Assembly (NCBI RefSeq): GCF_018255755.1
Contig: NZ_CP073766.1
Location: forward strand, 4,216,001-4,280,000
Source of the DNA: Chitinophaga sp. HK235
GTDB lineage: Bacteria > Bacteroidota > Bacteroidia > Chitinophagales > Chitinophagaceae
Reading direction: 5' to 3'
Length of the DNA: 64,000 nt
Positions 1 to 9,791 of the stretch are shown in pieces. A model generated the notes under the pieces. The model was not told the origin of the DNA. It saw only the letters and a list, made by a program, of their open reading frames with translations, and did not search any database. The position numbers were made by a program, and so were the translations under genes. Within the stretch, counting starts at the first letter, position 1, and each line of letters starts with the position of its first letter.

Positions 1-733
1 GCTGGGCACTCTTTCATTGGTTGCCAAAGACCGGCAATTTTATCAGATAAAGATCTATCATCTCAAAACAGCGGCTCAGGAAGCCAGCGTAGACAGCTTT
101 CTTCAAACAGCCTATTTACCAGCACTACACCGTGCGGGCATCCAAACCGTAGGGGTTTTCAAACCAGTAACTGCAGACACCGCCGAAATACGGATCTATG
201 TGCTCGTACCTTTCCGGAATATGGAACAGTTCATCAGCCTCGACAAAAAACTGTCTTCAGACAAAGCCTATCAGCAGGCCGGACAATCCTATCTCCAGGC
301 AGCGTACAATGATATTCCCTATAGCCGCCTTGAGTCCGTTTTGTTACAGGCTTTCAGCGGTATGCCCATGATGACACTTCCTTCACTCACCGCACCCCAA
401 AGTGAACGGATATACGAATTACGCAGTTATGAAAGTCCTACCGAACAATATCATGTCAACAAAGTGAAGATGTTTAACGAAGGCGATGAAATCGGCATCT
501 TTCGACAACTGGGATTTAATGCGGTGTTTTACGGGTCCGTCATCTCCGGCAGTAAAATGCCCAACCTGATGTATATGACCACCTTCAATAACAAGGCAGA
601 CCGTGATGCTCACTGGAAAGCATTTTCAGCCGATCCTGCGTGGAAAAAACTATCTGCGATGCAGGAATACAGCCATAATGTATCCAAATCTGAAATACTG
701 TTTCTGCGCCCTACAACCTATTCTGATATCTGA
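1..733 (+). CDS. NIPSNAP-family protein, 5' end outside the window
   Basis: The reading frame is open from base 2, so the true start lies upstream; the TTG at 17 is probably internal. The first readable residues (LGTLSLVAKD) look like the end of a signal peptide, so perhaps only a dozen residues are missing. Two NIPSNAP-like ferredoxin-fold repeats follow: one at about residues 8-110 (YQIKIYHLK), and a second at about 132-235 that starts with RIYELRSYES and contains the family pattern of H-x-N-K followed by M-Y-M-T-T-F. Bacteroidota have many exported NIPSNAP proteins of about 260 residues; their biochemical function is not established. The family call is firm, the function is unknown. Confidence 0.8.
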   Translation, partial: LGTLSLVAKDRQFYQIKIYHLKTAAQEASVDSFLQTAYLPALHRAGIQTVGVFKPVTADTAEIRIYVLVPFRNMEQFISLDKKLSSDKAYQQAGQSYLQAAYNDIPYSRLESVLLQAFSGMPMMTLPSLTAPQSERIYELRSYESPTEQYHVNKVKMFNEGDEIGIFRQLGFNAVFYGSVISGSKMPNLMYMTTFNNKADRDAHWKAFSADPAWKKLSAMQEYSHNVSKSEILFLRPTTYSDI

Positions 734-923
734 TTAGAGGTATATCAACACTGTTGACACTGCATTCTTAATTTTTTTTTAGCTATCAACAACAGTTATC
801 CACTTTAGCACGCACTCGACAAAACAAGCTACCACAAAGGATTTCATCAAATCGCTATTTATATATTTTTCTAACAGAGACAGATAGATTACCCATTCAC
901 TGCAAAAAAATTTTGCGTTAAAT

Positions 924-953
924 TTTGTAGTTTGATTTTATTGCCTACATTTG
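924..953 (+). promoter_or_regulatory. Bacteroidota-type promoter for the initiator tRNA
   Basis: A -33 element TTTG (924-927) lies 18 bases before a perfect -7 element TACATTTG (946-953), close to the Bacteroidota vegetative consensus TTTG-N19-21-TAnnTTTG. The tRNA begins 10 bases later, which suits initiation just before the mature 5' end. Confidence 0.7.
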
Positions 954-962
954 CATCCTCAT

Positions 963-1034
<72 letters not shown>

Positions 1035-1040
1035 CAAAAG

Positions 1041-1070
1041 AAAATCCCGGGTAATGCCCGGGATTTTTTT
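1041..1070 (+). terminator. Rho-independent terminator of the tRNA
   Basis: An 11-bp perfect stem (1041-1051 with 1057-1067) with a 5-base loop and GC-rich core CCCGGG runs into a T tract, 6 bases after the tRNA. Confidence 0.9.
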
Positions 1071-1207
1071 ATTTATATAACCCGGTATCTTTTCCCCTCA
1101 ACATAGCATGCACTTATCAGAAATAAATAGTATACTTATATTATAATTTTTTAACACCGCCATTTGTATCGCCAACATTCATCCCTTTTTTTAACATCAA
1201 GTATTCC

Positions 1208-1630
1208 ATGAAACAAAAACCGTCACTCGCTTTTATCGCAGCCTCGTGGGTCGCACTGTTTGCAGGCATCCTCGGATTTATCATCGGGCTGTGGAATGCC
1301 AACATGCAGCTGAATGAAAAAGGCTATTATTTTACCGTATTGATGTATGGCCTTTTTGCTGCTGTATCCGTACAAAAATGTGTACGTGACAGACTTGAAG
1401 GTATTCCGGTAACAGACATCTATTACGGCATCAGCTGGGTATCTATGCTGCTCACCATTCTCCTGCTGATCATCGGACTGTGGAATGCCACACTCCTCCC
1501 CAGCGAAAAAGGCTTCTATGCCTTCGCCTTCCTGCTGAGTGTTTTCGGCGCCATCACCGTGCAGAAAAATACCCGTGATAGCCAGGCTGCCGCAAAAGAA
1601 GCAGCTAAAGCCAACGACCAGCTTATGTAG
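1208..1630 (+). CDS. YiaA/YiaB-family inner membrane protein
   Basis: The 140-residue protein has four hydrophobic helices arranged as two copies of the yiaAB two-helix domain. Each copy carries a near-identical segment, GF-I-I-GLWNA in repeat 1 (about residues 22-31) and LLIIGLWNA in repeat 2 (about 85-93), followed by an EKG(Y/F)Y motif and then an (S/T)VQK-x-x-RD motif. The tail (about 121-140) is short, Ala-rich and charged. The E. coli relatives are uncharacterised membrane proteins, so no function is assigned. ATG start; it stands alone between the tRNA terminator and a strong bidirectional terminator. Confidence 0.85.
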   Translation: MKQKPSLAFIAASWVALFAGILGFIIGLWNANMQLNEKGYYFTVLMYGLFAAVSVQKCVRDRLEGIPVTDIYYGISWVSMLLTILLLIIGLWNATLLPSEKGFYAFAFLLSVFGAITVQKNTRDSQAAAKEAAKANDQLM

Positions 1631-1655
1631 TTCTGTAGCACATTTTGAACATAAC

Positions 1656-1702
1656 GTAAAAAGAGAAAGCGGAGATCAATGATCTCCGCTTTCTCTTTTT
1701 AC
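1656..1702. terminator. Bidirectional terminator
   Basis: A perfect 22-bp inverted repeat (1656-1677 with 1681-1702) with a 3-base loop, A-rich on the left and T-rich on the right. It sits between the ends of the plus-strand YiaA-like gene and the minus-strand phosphoesterase gene and can serve both. Confidence 0.9.
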
Positions 1703-1718
1703 TATGTACTACAAGCTA

Positions 1719-4172
1719 TTACAGCCGATAAGCATTTACATTCCCCGAAAAATCGGCCACATATAACATACCGTTATAAATCGCCATTTCAGCGAACACT
1801 GGTGCCCCGGTAGCAATACGGTTCACGGCTTTGCCGGAGGCCAGATCCACTACATACACAAATCCATCGGAAGCCCCCACCAGGAGGCGGTTGCCCGCCA
1901 GCAAAGGCGTAGACTCTATCGTAGCAGAAGCTGGTGAAGTATAAGGAGCCGTGTAAAACAGGGCTTCTCCCGGCACAAACTGCCATACCTGTGCTTTGGT
2001 TGCTTTATCGTAGGCGATCATTCCGCCCCTGGCTGTGCAGGTGATGATGTACTGCGGCGTTACCAGCGGTGCAGTCATGGTTTTCAGTTCAGCCGTTACC
2101 GGTATACTGTCCACTGTTTTACCGGTAGCCGGCTCAATCACATGCAATTTATTGATGCCGTGCACATACAGCAGGTTATCAAAAAACGCTGCGGTACCGC
2201 TACGGAAGCGAATCCCTTCATCACTGCGTTTCCATTGCAACTTACCGGTAACAGCATCATGGGCATACAGATGGCTCCAGTTGGAGGAAGTGATCAGCTG
2301 ACCGTTACGATAAGTCATAGCGGCTGGCGTACCTTCGCCACCCGCCCAGTCTTTGTTAGTCCATTTCACTTGACCAGTGTGGATATCCAGTGCCTGAAGA
2401 TAATTGCCTGCACCGGTGTAGTAGATACCGTTTTGTATCAATCCTCCTGAATTGTAGGCAGGCAGTGATTTATGCGGTCCCTGGTGCTGCCAGCGCAACT
2501 TGCCGGTAGCAGCATCCAGCGCATAGGTAGTACCTTCTGCATCGGTGGCCAGCAACAGCCCTTCACTGTAACTCATACTGTGTTTGATGGAATTGCCGGT
2601 AGCAAACTGCCAGAGACGTTTGCCCGTAGCGGCATCCAGTGCGATAATGCTGCAACGGGTATTATTTTCATCATCGATGGTGCCCACGAATACACGACCG
2701 CCTGCACAGATGGGAGATGATTTCCAGATATTACCACCGGTATTGGCCGTCCATTTTAGTTGCAGACGCCCGGCAGTAACAGCACCCGCGACACCGGTAC
2801 GTTGTACGTTCTGTAACACTTCCGGCCATTCAGGGCCAGTGGTGGCAGGCAATGCAGTTTTTGTCAGCCGGAAAGTATCGCGAACAAACAATACCCTGCC
2901 TGTGCCAAGGGTAGCCTCTACCGTGGCCGTATATACGTCGTTTTTACCCACCGGTGTTGCTGTGGCTGCACGCCAGTTCCAGTCTGTTTGTTGTTGCAGC
3001 GGCAGTTCTTTTACCAGGTGGCCTTTTTGATCGTACAGGCGGAAACGCACCTGTTTAACGGGAGAAGCGGTGTGGTAGGCGTTGAGGCTTATCACCATCT
3101 TATCCTGGTCGAAAGCTACGCCGCCAGCTGCCGGAGATACCAGTGCCAATTGGTTTTCCACATAGGTATAACGGCGCTGCACCAACGAAATACCCTTAGG
3201 ATCGATATCTATCACATCGAAATTAGAAGCGGAGTTATCGATACCGCCATCCGGTGGCGGGGCAGCACACAATGAGCGGATATCAGTGTTGCCATGGGTA
3301 CGGGCAAAGTTGATATGCCAGTGTCCATAAATCCAGGCTTTCAGGTTATGCTCATTAAGGTTAATGCTGTCGTTGCCCGCCCGGATAGCAAACAGGGTAT
3401 CATAGGTAAGCAGGTCATGATTAAATACAATCACCGGTTTGGAAGGATCTGTATGTGCCAGATCATTCTTCAGCCATTTTACTACATCTTCTGCGGTATA
3501 GGAAGGCTGGTAGTCGCCATAACGCATAGGTGTTACGATAAAATGGGCCGGACCGGCTTCAAAGGAGTAAAATACAGGGCCAAAGAGCGATTCATATAAA
3601 GCCTCGCCATAAGGGCCCTTTACGAGGTCGTGGTTACCGATGCAATAATATACCGGTAGCCCCATCGTTTGAGTGTTAACATATTGGGCATGAAAGGCCA
3701 TTCCTTTTTCATAGCAGATATCGCCGGTATGGATCATAAAATCGGCGTCTTCATTGCGGGCATATTCCTTCGCTTCGGTCATCCAGCTGTTGAACTGGGT
3801 TGTTTCCGTATCTGCCAGCCGCACAAACCTTGCTTTATCCTTCGTGGGCCTGTTGTGCTGCTGAAGTCCGAAATTATAGGCTGTAAGGGCACTGTCGGTG
3901 CGGATATAAAATGTACTGGTAGACCTGTATCCTGACGGAGTGGTGATAAATACGAACCGCGCCCTGGCATGTCCTGGCAGATGAAAGTTACCTCCCTGGT
4001 CTGTTACAGTCACTGTCAGTCCATCCGATACCCTTACACCCGGAATACCGGCTTCGGCTGCATCCTGCTTGCCGTTGGCATTCCCATCTGAATACACTTT
4101 CCCTGAAAATCCCTGTGCTATCAGCGTTTGCAGGCAGCAACAAGACAGGAGCGTGAGCAAAGTTTTTTTCAT
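1719..4172 (-). CDS. Secreted calcineurin-like phosphoesterase fused to a PQQ-type beta-propeller
   Basis: About 817 residues with a signal peptide ending near LIAQG. Numbered from an alternative ATG two codons upstream (4178): an N-terminal Ig/SdrB-like domain (about 22-105) with the acidic repeat DGNANGKQD; a calcineurin-like phosphoesterase (about 115-300) with metal motifs ADTE (122-125), GD (152-153), GNHD (181-184), NHD (253-255) and GHWH (285-288); a linker beta domain; and a PQQ-like propeller (about 475-819) with repeated DAATGKxxWQ blades. The first metal motif has D-x-E where D-x-H is usual. It is the last gene of a minus-strand set with SusC and SusD, so it probably acts in the periplasm or at the surface on a phosphate-ester substrate; that is inference from context. 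Confidence 0.8.
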   Translation of the reverse strand: MKKTLLTLLSCCCLQTLIAQGFSGKVYSDGNANGKQDAAEAGIPGVRVSDGLTVTVTDQGGNFHLPGHARARFVFITTPSGYRSTSTFYIRTDSALTAYNFGLQQHNRPTKDKARFVRLADTETTQFNSWMTEAKEYARNEDADFMIHTGDICYEKGMAFHAQYVNTQTMGLPVYYCIGNHDLVKGPYGEALYESLFGPVFYSFEAGPAHFIVTPMRYGDYQPSYTAEDVVKWLKNDLAHTDPSKPVIVFNHDLLTYDTLFAIRAGNDSINLNEHNLKAWIYGHWHINFARTHGNTDIRSLCAAPPPDGGIDNSASNFDVIDIDPKGISLVQRRYTYVENQLALVSPAAGGVAFDQDKMVISLNAYHTASPVKQVRFRLYDQKGHLVKELPLQQQTDWNWRAATATPVGKNDVYTATVEATLGTGRVLFVRDTFRLTKTALPATTGPEWPEVLQNVQRTGVAGAVTAGRLQLKWTANTGGNIWKSSPICAGGRVFVGTIDDENNTRCSIIALDAATGKRLWQFATGNSIKHSMSYSEGLLLATDAEGTTYALDAATGKLRWQHQGPHKSLPAYNSGGLIQNGIYYTGAGNYLQALDIHTGQVKWTNKDWAGGEGTPAAMTYRNGQLITSSNWSHLYAHDAVTGKLQWKRSDEGIRFRSGTAAFFDNLLYVHGINKLHVIEPATGKTVDSIPVTAELKTMTAPLVTPQYIITCTARGGMIAYDKATKAQVWQFVPGEALFYTAPYTSPASATIESTPLLAGNRLLVGASDGFVYVVDLASGKAVNRIATGAPVFAEMAIYNGMLYVADFSGNVNAYRL

Positions 4173-4192
4173 TGTCATTGTAAATAAAAAAT

Positions 4193-4287
4193 ACGAACTA
4201 CAGATTACGAACCGTGGTTATCCAGCGAACATGAAACAATAAGAATCCGCTGAAATCACCACGTAAAATTCGCAATCTGTAATTCGT
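4193..4287. repeat. Imperfect palindromic intergenic repeat
   Basis: Left arm 4193-4217 and right arm 4259-4287 are inverted copies with a few mismatches and a small internal insertion. They are made of the words acgaa, acagatt and cgtgg. It lies between the SusD stop and the phosphoesterase start on the minus strand, so it could attenuate or process the transcript. Its word content resembles the element at 54854-54911. Confidence 0.6.
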
Positions 4288-4302
4288 TGTCAGTAATTTA
4301 TT

Positions 4303-6099
4303 TTACCAGCCCATGATCTGCTTCAGCTTATCGTTCAATACGGTCTGCTGTTTGGGAATAGGACGGTAATAAAACTGTGGTTCCTTGAAAAAACGGCCTG
4401 CACGGTCGCTGGCAAACAGAATATGTCCGCTGGTACCGTTTTCGAGATAGAAGTTGTTTTCTGCACCGTTTTTATCCACGAGATAAAAGCGGTTCAGCTT
4501 TGCTCTCACGTCAGCAGGCAGCCCTGCAATGGAAGTAGTATCTGTAGTATTGGGCAGGATAGCGATATCCGGTACACCATCACCGCTCATATCGATACCA
4601 CCCAGTGCCGGTACATACATCCCTGCCGGTATTTCCTTGATACGTGCACCAGCTCTCCAGCGGTTGATATCTTTCAGGCGTAAACCTTCACAGGCCATTT
4701 CCACCCTTCTCTCACGGCGTATTTCCAGCAGCACTCCTTTATTGGCGCTATTGATGGTATACTGGTTGTTCATCACCGGATCAGGATTGCCGTTGGCAGC
4801 CACCAGGTTGAGGTCCGGCATCTGCACACGACGACGCAGCAGGTTGATGGACTTGTCCAGATCAGCTTGTGACAGCTCACCCAGTTCAGCTTTGGCCTCA
4901 GCAAAGTTCAGCAGCACTTCAGCATAGCGGTATACCGGCAATGCGGTATAGTTCGCATCCCATCCACCACGCTGTTTGGGATCGCGGGGATAAAATTTCA
5001 GCTGATCATATGCACCCAGGTTAGGTTTGGGGATGTACAACGAAGCATCCTGTGTGGTGGAGAAACCAGGATAGGACACGGTTTCAGCCAAACGAGGGTC
5101 ACGGTCCTTAAAGGTAGCCACGAAGCCCATCTTGTCGTATCCAGGCTGTGAAGTGAAGGGAGTACCGTCCTTCATCAGGTAGCTGTATACCAGGCTTTGG
5201 CTGAGCGACCAGGTCCAGCCTAATACAGTATGGGTATTGTTGCCTTTACCCAGGCTCTGCGGATAGTCGCGCCACTGGATAATCTCCTTGTTACCACTCA
5301 GCGTAAGGCTTGAAAACAGATCACGGTAATCTGCTCCACCCCTGCCGGTATTGTATATTTCATATCCGCCGTTGGTCATAATCTGATCAGCGGCCCATAC
5401 CGCTTTTTTCAGCCATGTATCGGCGGTATTGTCCAGTTTAAGTTCCGGCTGATAGCGGCGGAAAGTGCCTTCAAACAGGCAAAAGCGAGACATCAGCGCC
5501 AGCGCAGTGAATTTATTGACACGGGTACCGTTATCTTTTTTATCCACTTTAATGTTATCCACGGCAAACTGCAGGTCGGCCAGTACGGAATCCGCCACCG
5601 CTGCACGAGGATCCCGTCCTTTGTACAGGGAAGGGTCTACGTCGTTCATTGCATGGCTGTACCAGGGCACATCAGAATAACGGGCGATCATTTCAGCATA
5701 AAATCTTGCCCGGAAATAGCGTGCTACACCCACAAAATGATTGATATCAGCCGGATCGCCCTGTGTTTTGCCCACATTGTCCAGCATAAAGTTGATATTG
5801 CGCAGTTGGTTCCAGTTATCCCATCCTCCTACGGTCGTAGGGTCCAGGGTGTTGCGTACGAGTTTATCCAGTTCTCCGCCAGTATTACCGGAGACATTGT
5901 CGGAGTTGTTGTCATCATAGGGAGCAGACAGGTTCTCATCATACAGGCCGTATATATAAGTCTCCAGGTCTTTGGGTGTCTTAAAATAGGCTTCGGGAGA
6001 AATCTCTGTCTGTGGCAGACGTTCCAGGAAATCCTTATTGCAGGACACCGCTGCACATCCTAGTATCAGGAATGGTATAATAAGCCGTTTGTTTTTCAT
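4303..6099 (-). CDS. SusD/RagB-family nutrient-binding outer membrane lipoprotein (system A)
   Basis: The protein is about 598 residues when started at the ATG that gives MKNKRLIIPF, a lipoprotein signal with lipobox AVSC; the longer frame to 6144 would overlap the upstream SusC gene. After the lipid Cys comes NKDFLERLPQTEISPEAYF, typical of SusD. Later segments show the family's helical TPR-like core (ARYFRARFYAEM) and the C-terminal RYAEVLLNFAEAKAELG and RRERRVEMACEGLRLKDINRWR motifs. SusD proteins cap SusC barrels and bind the substrate at the cell surface. It starts 20 bases after SusC and is followed by the phosphoesterase. The substrate cannot be read from the sequence. Confidence 0.93.
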   Translation of the reverse strand: MKNKRLIIPFLILGCAAVSCNKDFLERLPQTEISPEAYFKTPKDLETYIYGLYDENLSAPYDDNNSDNVSGNTGGELDKLVRNTLDPTTVGGWDNWNQLRNINFMLDNVGKTQGDPADINHFVGVARYFRARFYAEMIARYSDVPWYSHAMNDVDPSLYKGRDPRAAVADSVLADLQFAVDNIKVDKKDNGTRVNKFTALALMSRFCLFEGTFRRYQPELKLDNTADTWLKKAVWAADQIMTNGGYEIYNTGRGGADYRDLFSSLTLSGNKEIIQWRDYPQSLGKGNNTHTVLGWTWSLSQSLVYSYLMKDGTPFTSQPGYDKMGFVATFKDRDPRLAETVSYPGFSTTQDASLYIPKPNLGAYDQLKFYPRDPKQRGGWDANYTALPVYRYAEVLLNFAEAKAELGELSQADLDKSINLLRRRVQMPDLNLVAANGNPDPVMNNQYTINSANKGVLLEIRRERRVEMACEGLRLKDINRWRAGARIKEIPAGMYVPALGGIDMSGDGVPDIAILPNTTDTTSIAGLPADVRAKLNRFYLVDKNGAENNFYLENGTSGHILFASDRAGRFFKEPQFYYRPIPKQQTVLNDKLKQIMGW

Positions 6100-6119
6100 G
6101 TTGCACTTTTTAGCTTTCA

Positions 6120-9100
6120 TTAAAAGTTCAGGTTCAATCCGCACGAATAGGTTTTCTGATAAGGATAAACGGAGCCGTCCAGTCCTTCCGGATCAATGTT
6201 GGCTTTCAGGTGAGAGATGGTAAAGATGTTCTCTGCACTGACATAAAAACGTAACCGGGCGATCTTCGCTTTTTCAGTAAGTGACTTGGGCAGTGTATAA
6301 CCCAGTGTTACGTTTTTCAGACGGGTATAAGCCGCATTCTGCAGGTATCTGGTTTGTGGTGCACCCAGTTCGGTAGCATCTTCCGCGATATAGGATTTCA
6401 GACGCGGGAAATAACCGTTAGGGTTTTCCGGAGACCATCTGTCCTGGTTATGTACCTGAACGTTGGTCCAGGGTTGTGCATATACGCCCCAGAAATAGTG
6501 ATTGCCCGGATTAGGGTACCAGTCTCTTTTGCCAATGCCTTGTATCAGTGCACGGAAGTCGAAACCTTTATAGGAAGCATAGAGGTCAATGCTGTAAGGG
6601 AAACGGGGAGCATTGTTACCGATGATTTTTCTGTCGCCGGGATTGGAAACAGTATTATCACCGTAGTCAATCACGCCATCACCATTAAGGTCTTTGAATT
6701 TCAGGTCACCTACATAGAACAGGTATTTCTGATCATCAGAACCCACTTTCTTTTGATCGGCATGTGATTTCAGCTCCTGTTCGTTCTGGAAGAAACCTTC
6801 TGTTTCGAGCCCCCAGATATCGCCGATTTCCTGGCCGTTATAATAGTTCCTGTCCTGCAGGTTGGAGGCGTCGTAATTCTCGAGTGTACCGGTTGGGTTG
6901 GTGTAACGGGTGATGAAGGAACGGCTGTCGGCCACCAGTAATCTAACTCCGTAGCTGAAGTCATTTTTACCGATTTTAAACTGATCGCGCCAGGAGAGCG
7001 TCATTTCCCAACCTCTTGTTTTCAGGTCAGCAGAGTTGGTTCTGGGTGCTTTAGCGCCGTATACAGAAGGCAATTCCTGGCTTTTAGCAAACATACCGTT
7101 TGTATAACGGGTATAACGGTCATAGCTAAACGATAATCTTTCTTTCAGCAGGGAGATATCGATACCGCCATTGATTGTTTTTACAGTCTGCCAGGTATAG
7201 GTAGCTGTTACCGGTTGAGGAGCAAACACGCCTATTGGCAGCTGGCCATTCAGTACGGAATTGATGTTTTTTGATTTCATCAGCTGCATATATCCGTAAG
7301 CATCCCATTGCTGATCGCCGAGGGAACCGTAGGAACCGCGCAGTTTCAGGAAGTCGATACCTGCGTTTTGTTTGATACCACTGAAGAATTTTTCTTTAGA
7401 GAGTACCCAGCCCACAGAACCAGATGGGAAGAAGCCCCAGCGGTTGTCATTGCGAAAACGGGAGGAACCATCATTACGGCCGTTTACTTCCACGATGTAT
7501 TTATCATCATAGATATAATTCAGCCGATAGAAGATACCTCTTACAGCCCAGTCTTCGATGGATTGTTTTTCGGTGATATTACCGGTAGCCAGCTGTGGTG
7601 ATGGATATTGCTGGCTGATCAGGTCTTGCCTTACAACATTAAAGAAGCTATAGTAGTGGTATTCCTGGTTAAAACCAGCGAGTGCTCCAACGTAGTGCTT
7701 TTTGTTGAAAGTTTTATGGAAATCAGTATAGAAGTTGTAAACGTTATACTTTACAGCTGTAGAGTTATTTTCAGCGGAAGATTTATTACCACTGGTATAT
7801 TCAAAAGGTTGGTCCGGTCCTTTGCGGTAAGGCACAGGCAGTATATAGGAGTTACCCACATCATTGCCTCTGCGGAAAGTAGCGTCACCTTTCAGCGTCC
7901 ATACATCCTTGATCAGTCCTATTTCTGCATTGAGGGTGGTCATAAACTCGCTCCAGGTATCGGTAGAACGGCCACCGCTTTGCAGGTTACCCAGCAGGGC
8001 AGCACCGTCGGAAGTCCAGGTACCATCCGGGTTACGGGGCACACTTAAAGACGGTGTACGGTTGGCATTATGGAAAAACAGGTAATCAGTAGTGCTGGAA
8101 GGCTGAGCATAGGTCGTATTGGTATACATGGTATTGGTACCTATTTTCACGCGTTCATTAAAGGTATAGGTGGCTTTTGCCCGCATGTTGTAGCGGTTGT
8201 ATTTGTCTGGGTTATACCGCAGCATACCATCCTGTGAATAATAGTCACCGGAGAGGTAGTAGTTCAGTTTCTCGTCACCGCGGGAGATGCTGAAGTTGGC
8301 ATTGTAGGCTGGCGCAGATTTCTGATATACTTCATGCAGCCAGTCGGTAGTGCCGTAATAGCTCCATTTGGTTTTATCTGTCGGGTTGACAATAACATTA
8401 GGTAAGGAGGGATCGTCTTTCAGTTTTTGCGCATAAGCCCTTTCAGCAGCAGGATACAGATCATACAGCGGTGTAGCTGCATCATGTTTGTAATCCATGG
8501 TGGTGAGCGGATCGGTAATGACTTTAGGTACCAGTCCCAGTGTACGTACTGCATAGTTGCTGTTGGCAGTTACTGCAATACGGCCGTCTTTACCGGATTT
8601 GGTGGTGATCAGCACCACACCGAAAGCGGCACGGGCGCCGTAGATAGCAGCAGATGCTGCATCTTTCAGGGTGGTCACGCTTTCAATATCGGCGGGGTTG
8701 AGGCGGGATACTTCGTCACTGGTGAAAGGGATGTTATCCACCAGGATAAAAGGATCTCCACCGTTGATAGAAGTCATACCGCGGATATTAAACTTGGCAG
8801 CGGAAGAAACACGGCCATTGGTGTTGGTGATATTGAGGTTGGGCAGCAGACCCTGTAAACCGTTGTTGATATTGGAGATAGGACGGCTCTCCAGTTCTTT
8901 GCCGGAGATGGCGTCTACGGCACCGCTCAGATTCACCCTTTTTTGTTTGCCATAACCGACTACCACTACCTCATTCAATCCGCTGGAATTGGCTTTCAGG
9001 GCAATGTTGTATATAGCACCATCTTTCGCTTTCATCTGTTGTGATTCATATCCAACATAGGAAAACTCGATGATGGCGTTTTCGGGAACTTCCATTTTAA

Positions 9101-9587
9101 AGCGGCCCTCAACATCTGTTTTAGCACCCTGGGTAGTACCTTTCACCAGTACAGTCACGCCGATCAGCGGCTGACCGGACTCATCAGTCACACGGCCTTT
9201 AACAGACACATTGGCAACAGTTTCTCCGGCTTCCAGGATCACGATCAGATTATCCTTCATGACCTTATATCCCAGAGAGGTGCCTTCCAGTGCTTTATCG
9301 AGGATATCGCGTACCGGAGCATCTTTCATGGCAATAGAGATCTTCCGGTCAGGAATGCTGGCATTTTTATACAGGAAAGTGTAGTCACTCTTCTGCCCGA
9401 TCACATTCAGCAGCTTTCCAATGTTAATATTGTGATAATTAACACTGATGCGCTCCTGCGAAAATCCATGTGCGCTAAGCTGTAAAAACCCGGCACAAAG
9501 CAATACGGAGGTTAGTTTCATACGCAATAACAGTTTCCTCATATTCCGCCGGGGAATATCAGAAGGCCACCAATAGCTTTTTTTCAT
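6120..9587 (-). CDS. SusC/RagA-family TonB-linked outer membrane transporter with STN domain (system A)
   Basis: 1155 residues (or 1140 from the ATG at 9542, which puts the signal peptide closer to the N terminus). Order: signal peptide to about 44; STN domain (about 47-116); carboxypeptidase-regulatory-like beta domain (about 127-200); TonB-box-like EVVVVGYG (206-213); plug with the NIRGMTSINGGDPFILVD motif; then a large beta-barrel ending in an aromatic residue (LNLNF). The protein forms the pore of a TonB-driven importer. The STN domain signals to a FecR-type anti-sigma factor, and such a gene lies just upstream (9792-10874). Family assignment is certain; the substrate is unknown. Confidence 0.95.
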   Translation of the reverse strand: MKKSYWWPSDIPRRNMRKLLLRMKLTSVLLCAGFLQLSAHGFSQERISVNYHNINIGKLLNVIGQKSDYTFLYKNASIPDRKISIAMKDAPVRDILDKALEGTSLGYKVMKDNLIVILEAGETVANVSVKGRVTDESGQPLIGVTVLVKGTTQGAKTDVEGRFKMEVPENAIIEFSYVGYESQQMKAKDGAIYNIALKANSSGLNEVVVVGYGKQKRVNLSGAVDAISGKELESRPISNINNGLQGLLPNLNITNTNGRVSSAAKFNIRGMTSINGGDPFILVDNIPFTSDEVSRLNPADIESVTTLKDAASAAIYGARAAFGVVLITTKSGKDGRIAVTANSNYAVRTLGLVPKVITDPLTTMDYKHDAATPLYDLYPAAERAYAQKLKDDPSLPNVIVNPTDKTKWSYYGTTDWLHEVYQKSAPAYNANFSISRGDEKLNYYLSGDYYSQDGMLRYNPDKYNRYNMRAKATYTFNERVKIGTNTMYTNTTYAQPSSTTDYLFFHNANRTPSLSVPRNPDGTWTSDGAALLGNLQSGGRSTDTWSEFMTTLNAEIGLIKDVWTLKGDATFRRGNDVGNSYILPVPYRKGPDQPFEYTSGNKSSAENNSTAVKYNVYNFYTDFHKTFNKKHYVGALAGFNQEYHYYSFFNVVRQDLISQQYPSPQLATGNITEKQSIEDWAVRGIFYRLNYIYDDKYIVEVNGRNDGSSRFRNDNRWGFFPSGSVGWVLSKEKFFSGIKQNAGIDFLKLRGSYGSLGDQQWDAYGYMQLMKSKNINSVLNGQLPIGVFAPQPVTATYTWQTVKTINGGIDISLLKERLSFSYDRYTRYTNGMFAKSQELPSVYGAKAPRTNSADLKTRGWEMTLSWRDQFKIGKNDFSYGVRLLVADSRSFITRYTNPTGTLENYDASNLQDRNYYNGQEIGDIWGLETEGFFQNEQELKSHADQKKVGSDDQKYLFYVGDLKFKDLNGDGVIDYGDNTVSNPGDRKIIGNNAPRFPYSIDLYASYKGFDFRALIQGIGKRDWYPNPGNHYFWGVYAQPWTNVQVHNQDRWSPENPNGYFPRLKSYIAEDATELGAPQTRYLQNAAYTRLKNVTLGYTLPKSLTEKAKIARLRFYVSAENIFTISHLKANIDPEGLDGSVYPYQKTYSCGLNLNF

Positions 9588-9791
9588 AAATTTGTTTCGT
9601 TAGGTTAAATAATAAGCCATTACCGGATTCTCGCGAATCGGTTTACGTTGTTTAGCCAGCATTGTAAAAGGGGAATGTTGCCGCATTTCCCTTTTTGCTG
9701 TCCGCAAAAAATTATCGGATGCCTGCACCGTAGCGCGTTAGATGCCGGCAATAAGATTTAGTTCAATAATCAAATAATAGTTAGTCCGCTT

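Noticed and set aside
2035..3599. Several plus-strand open frames opposite the phosphoesterase gene
   Set aside because: They are antisense shadows of a well-supported coding sequence, with no motifs.
9626..9639. GATTC-N4-GAATC inverted repeat upstream of SusC (system A)
   Set aside because: Only five paired bases; ECF-type control elements cannot be told from chance here.
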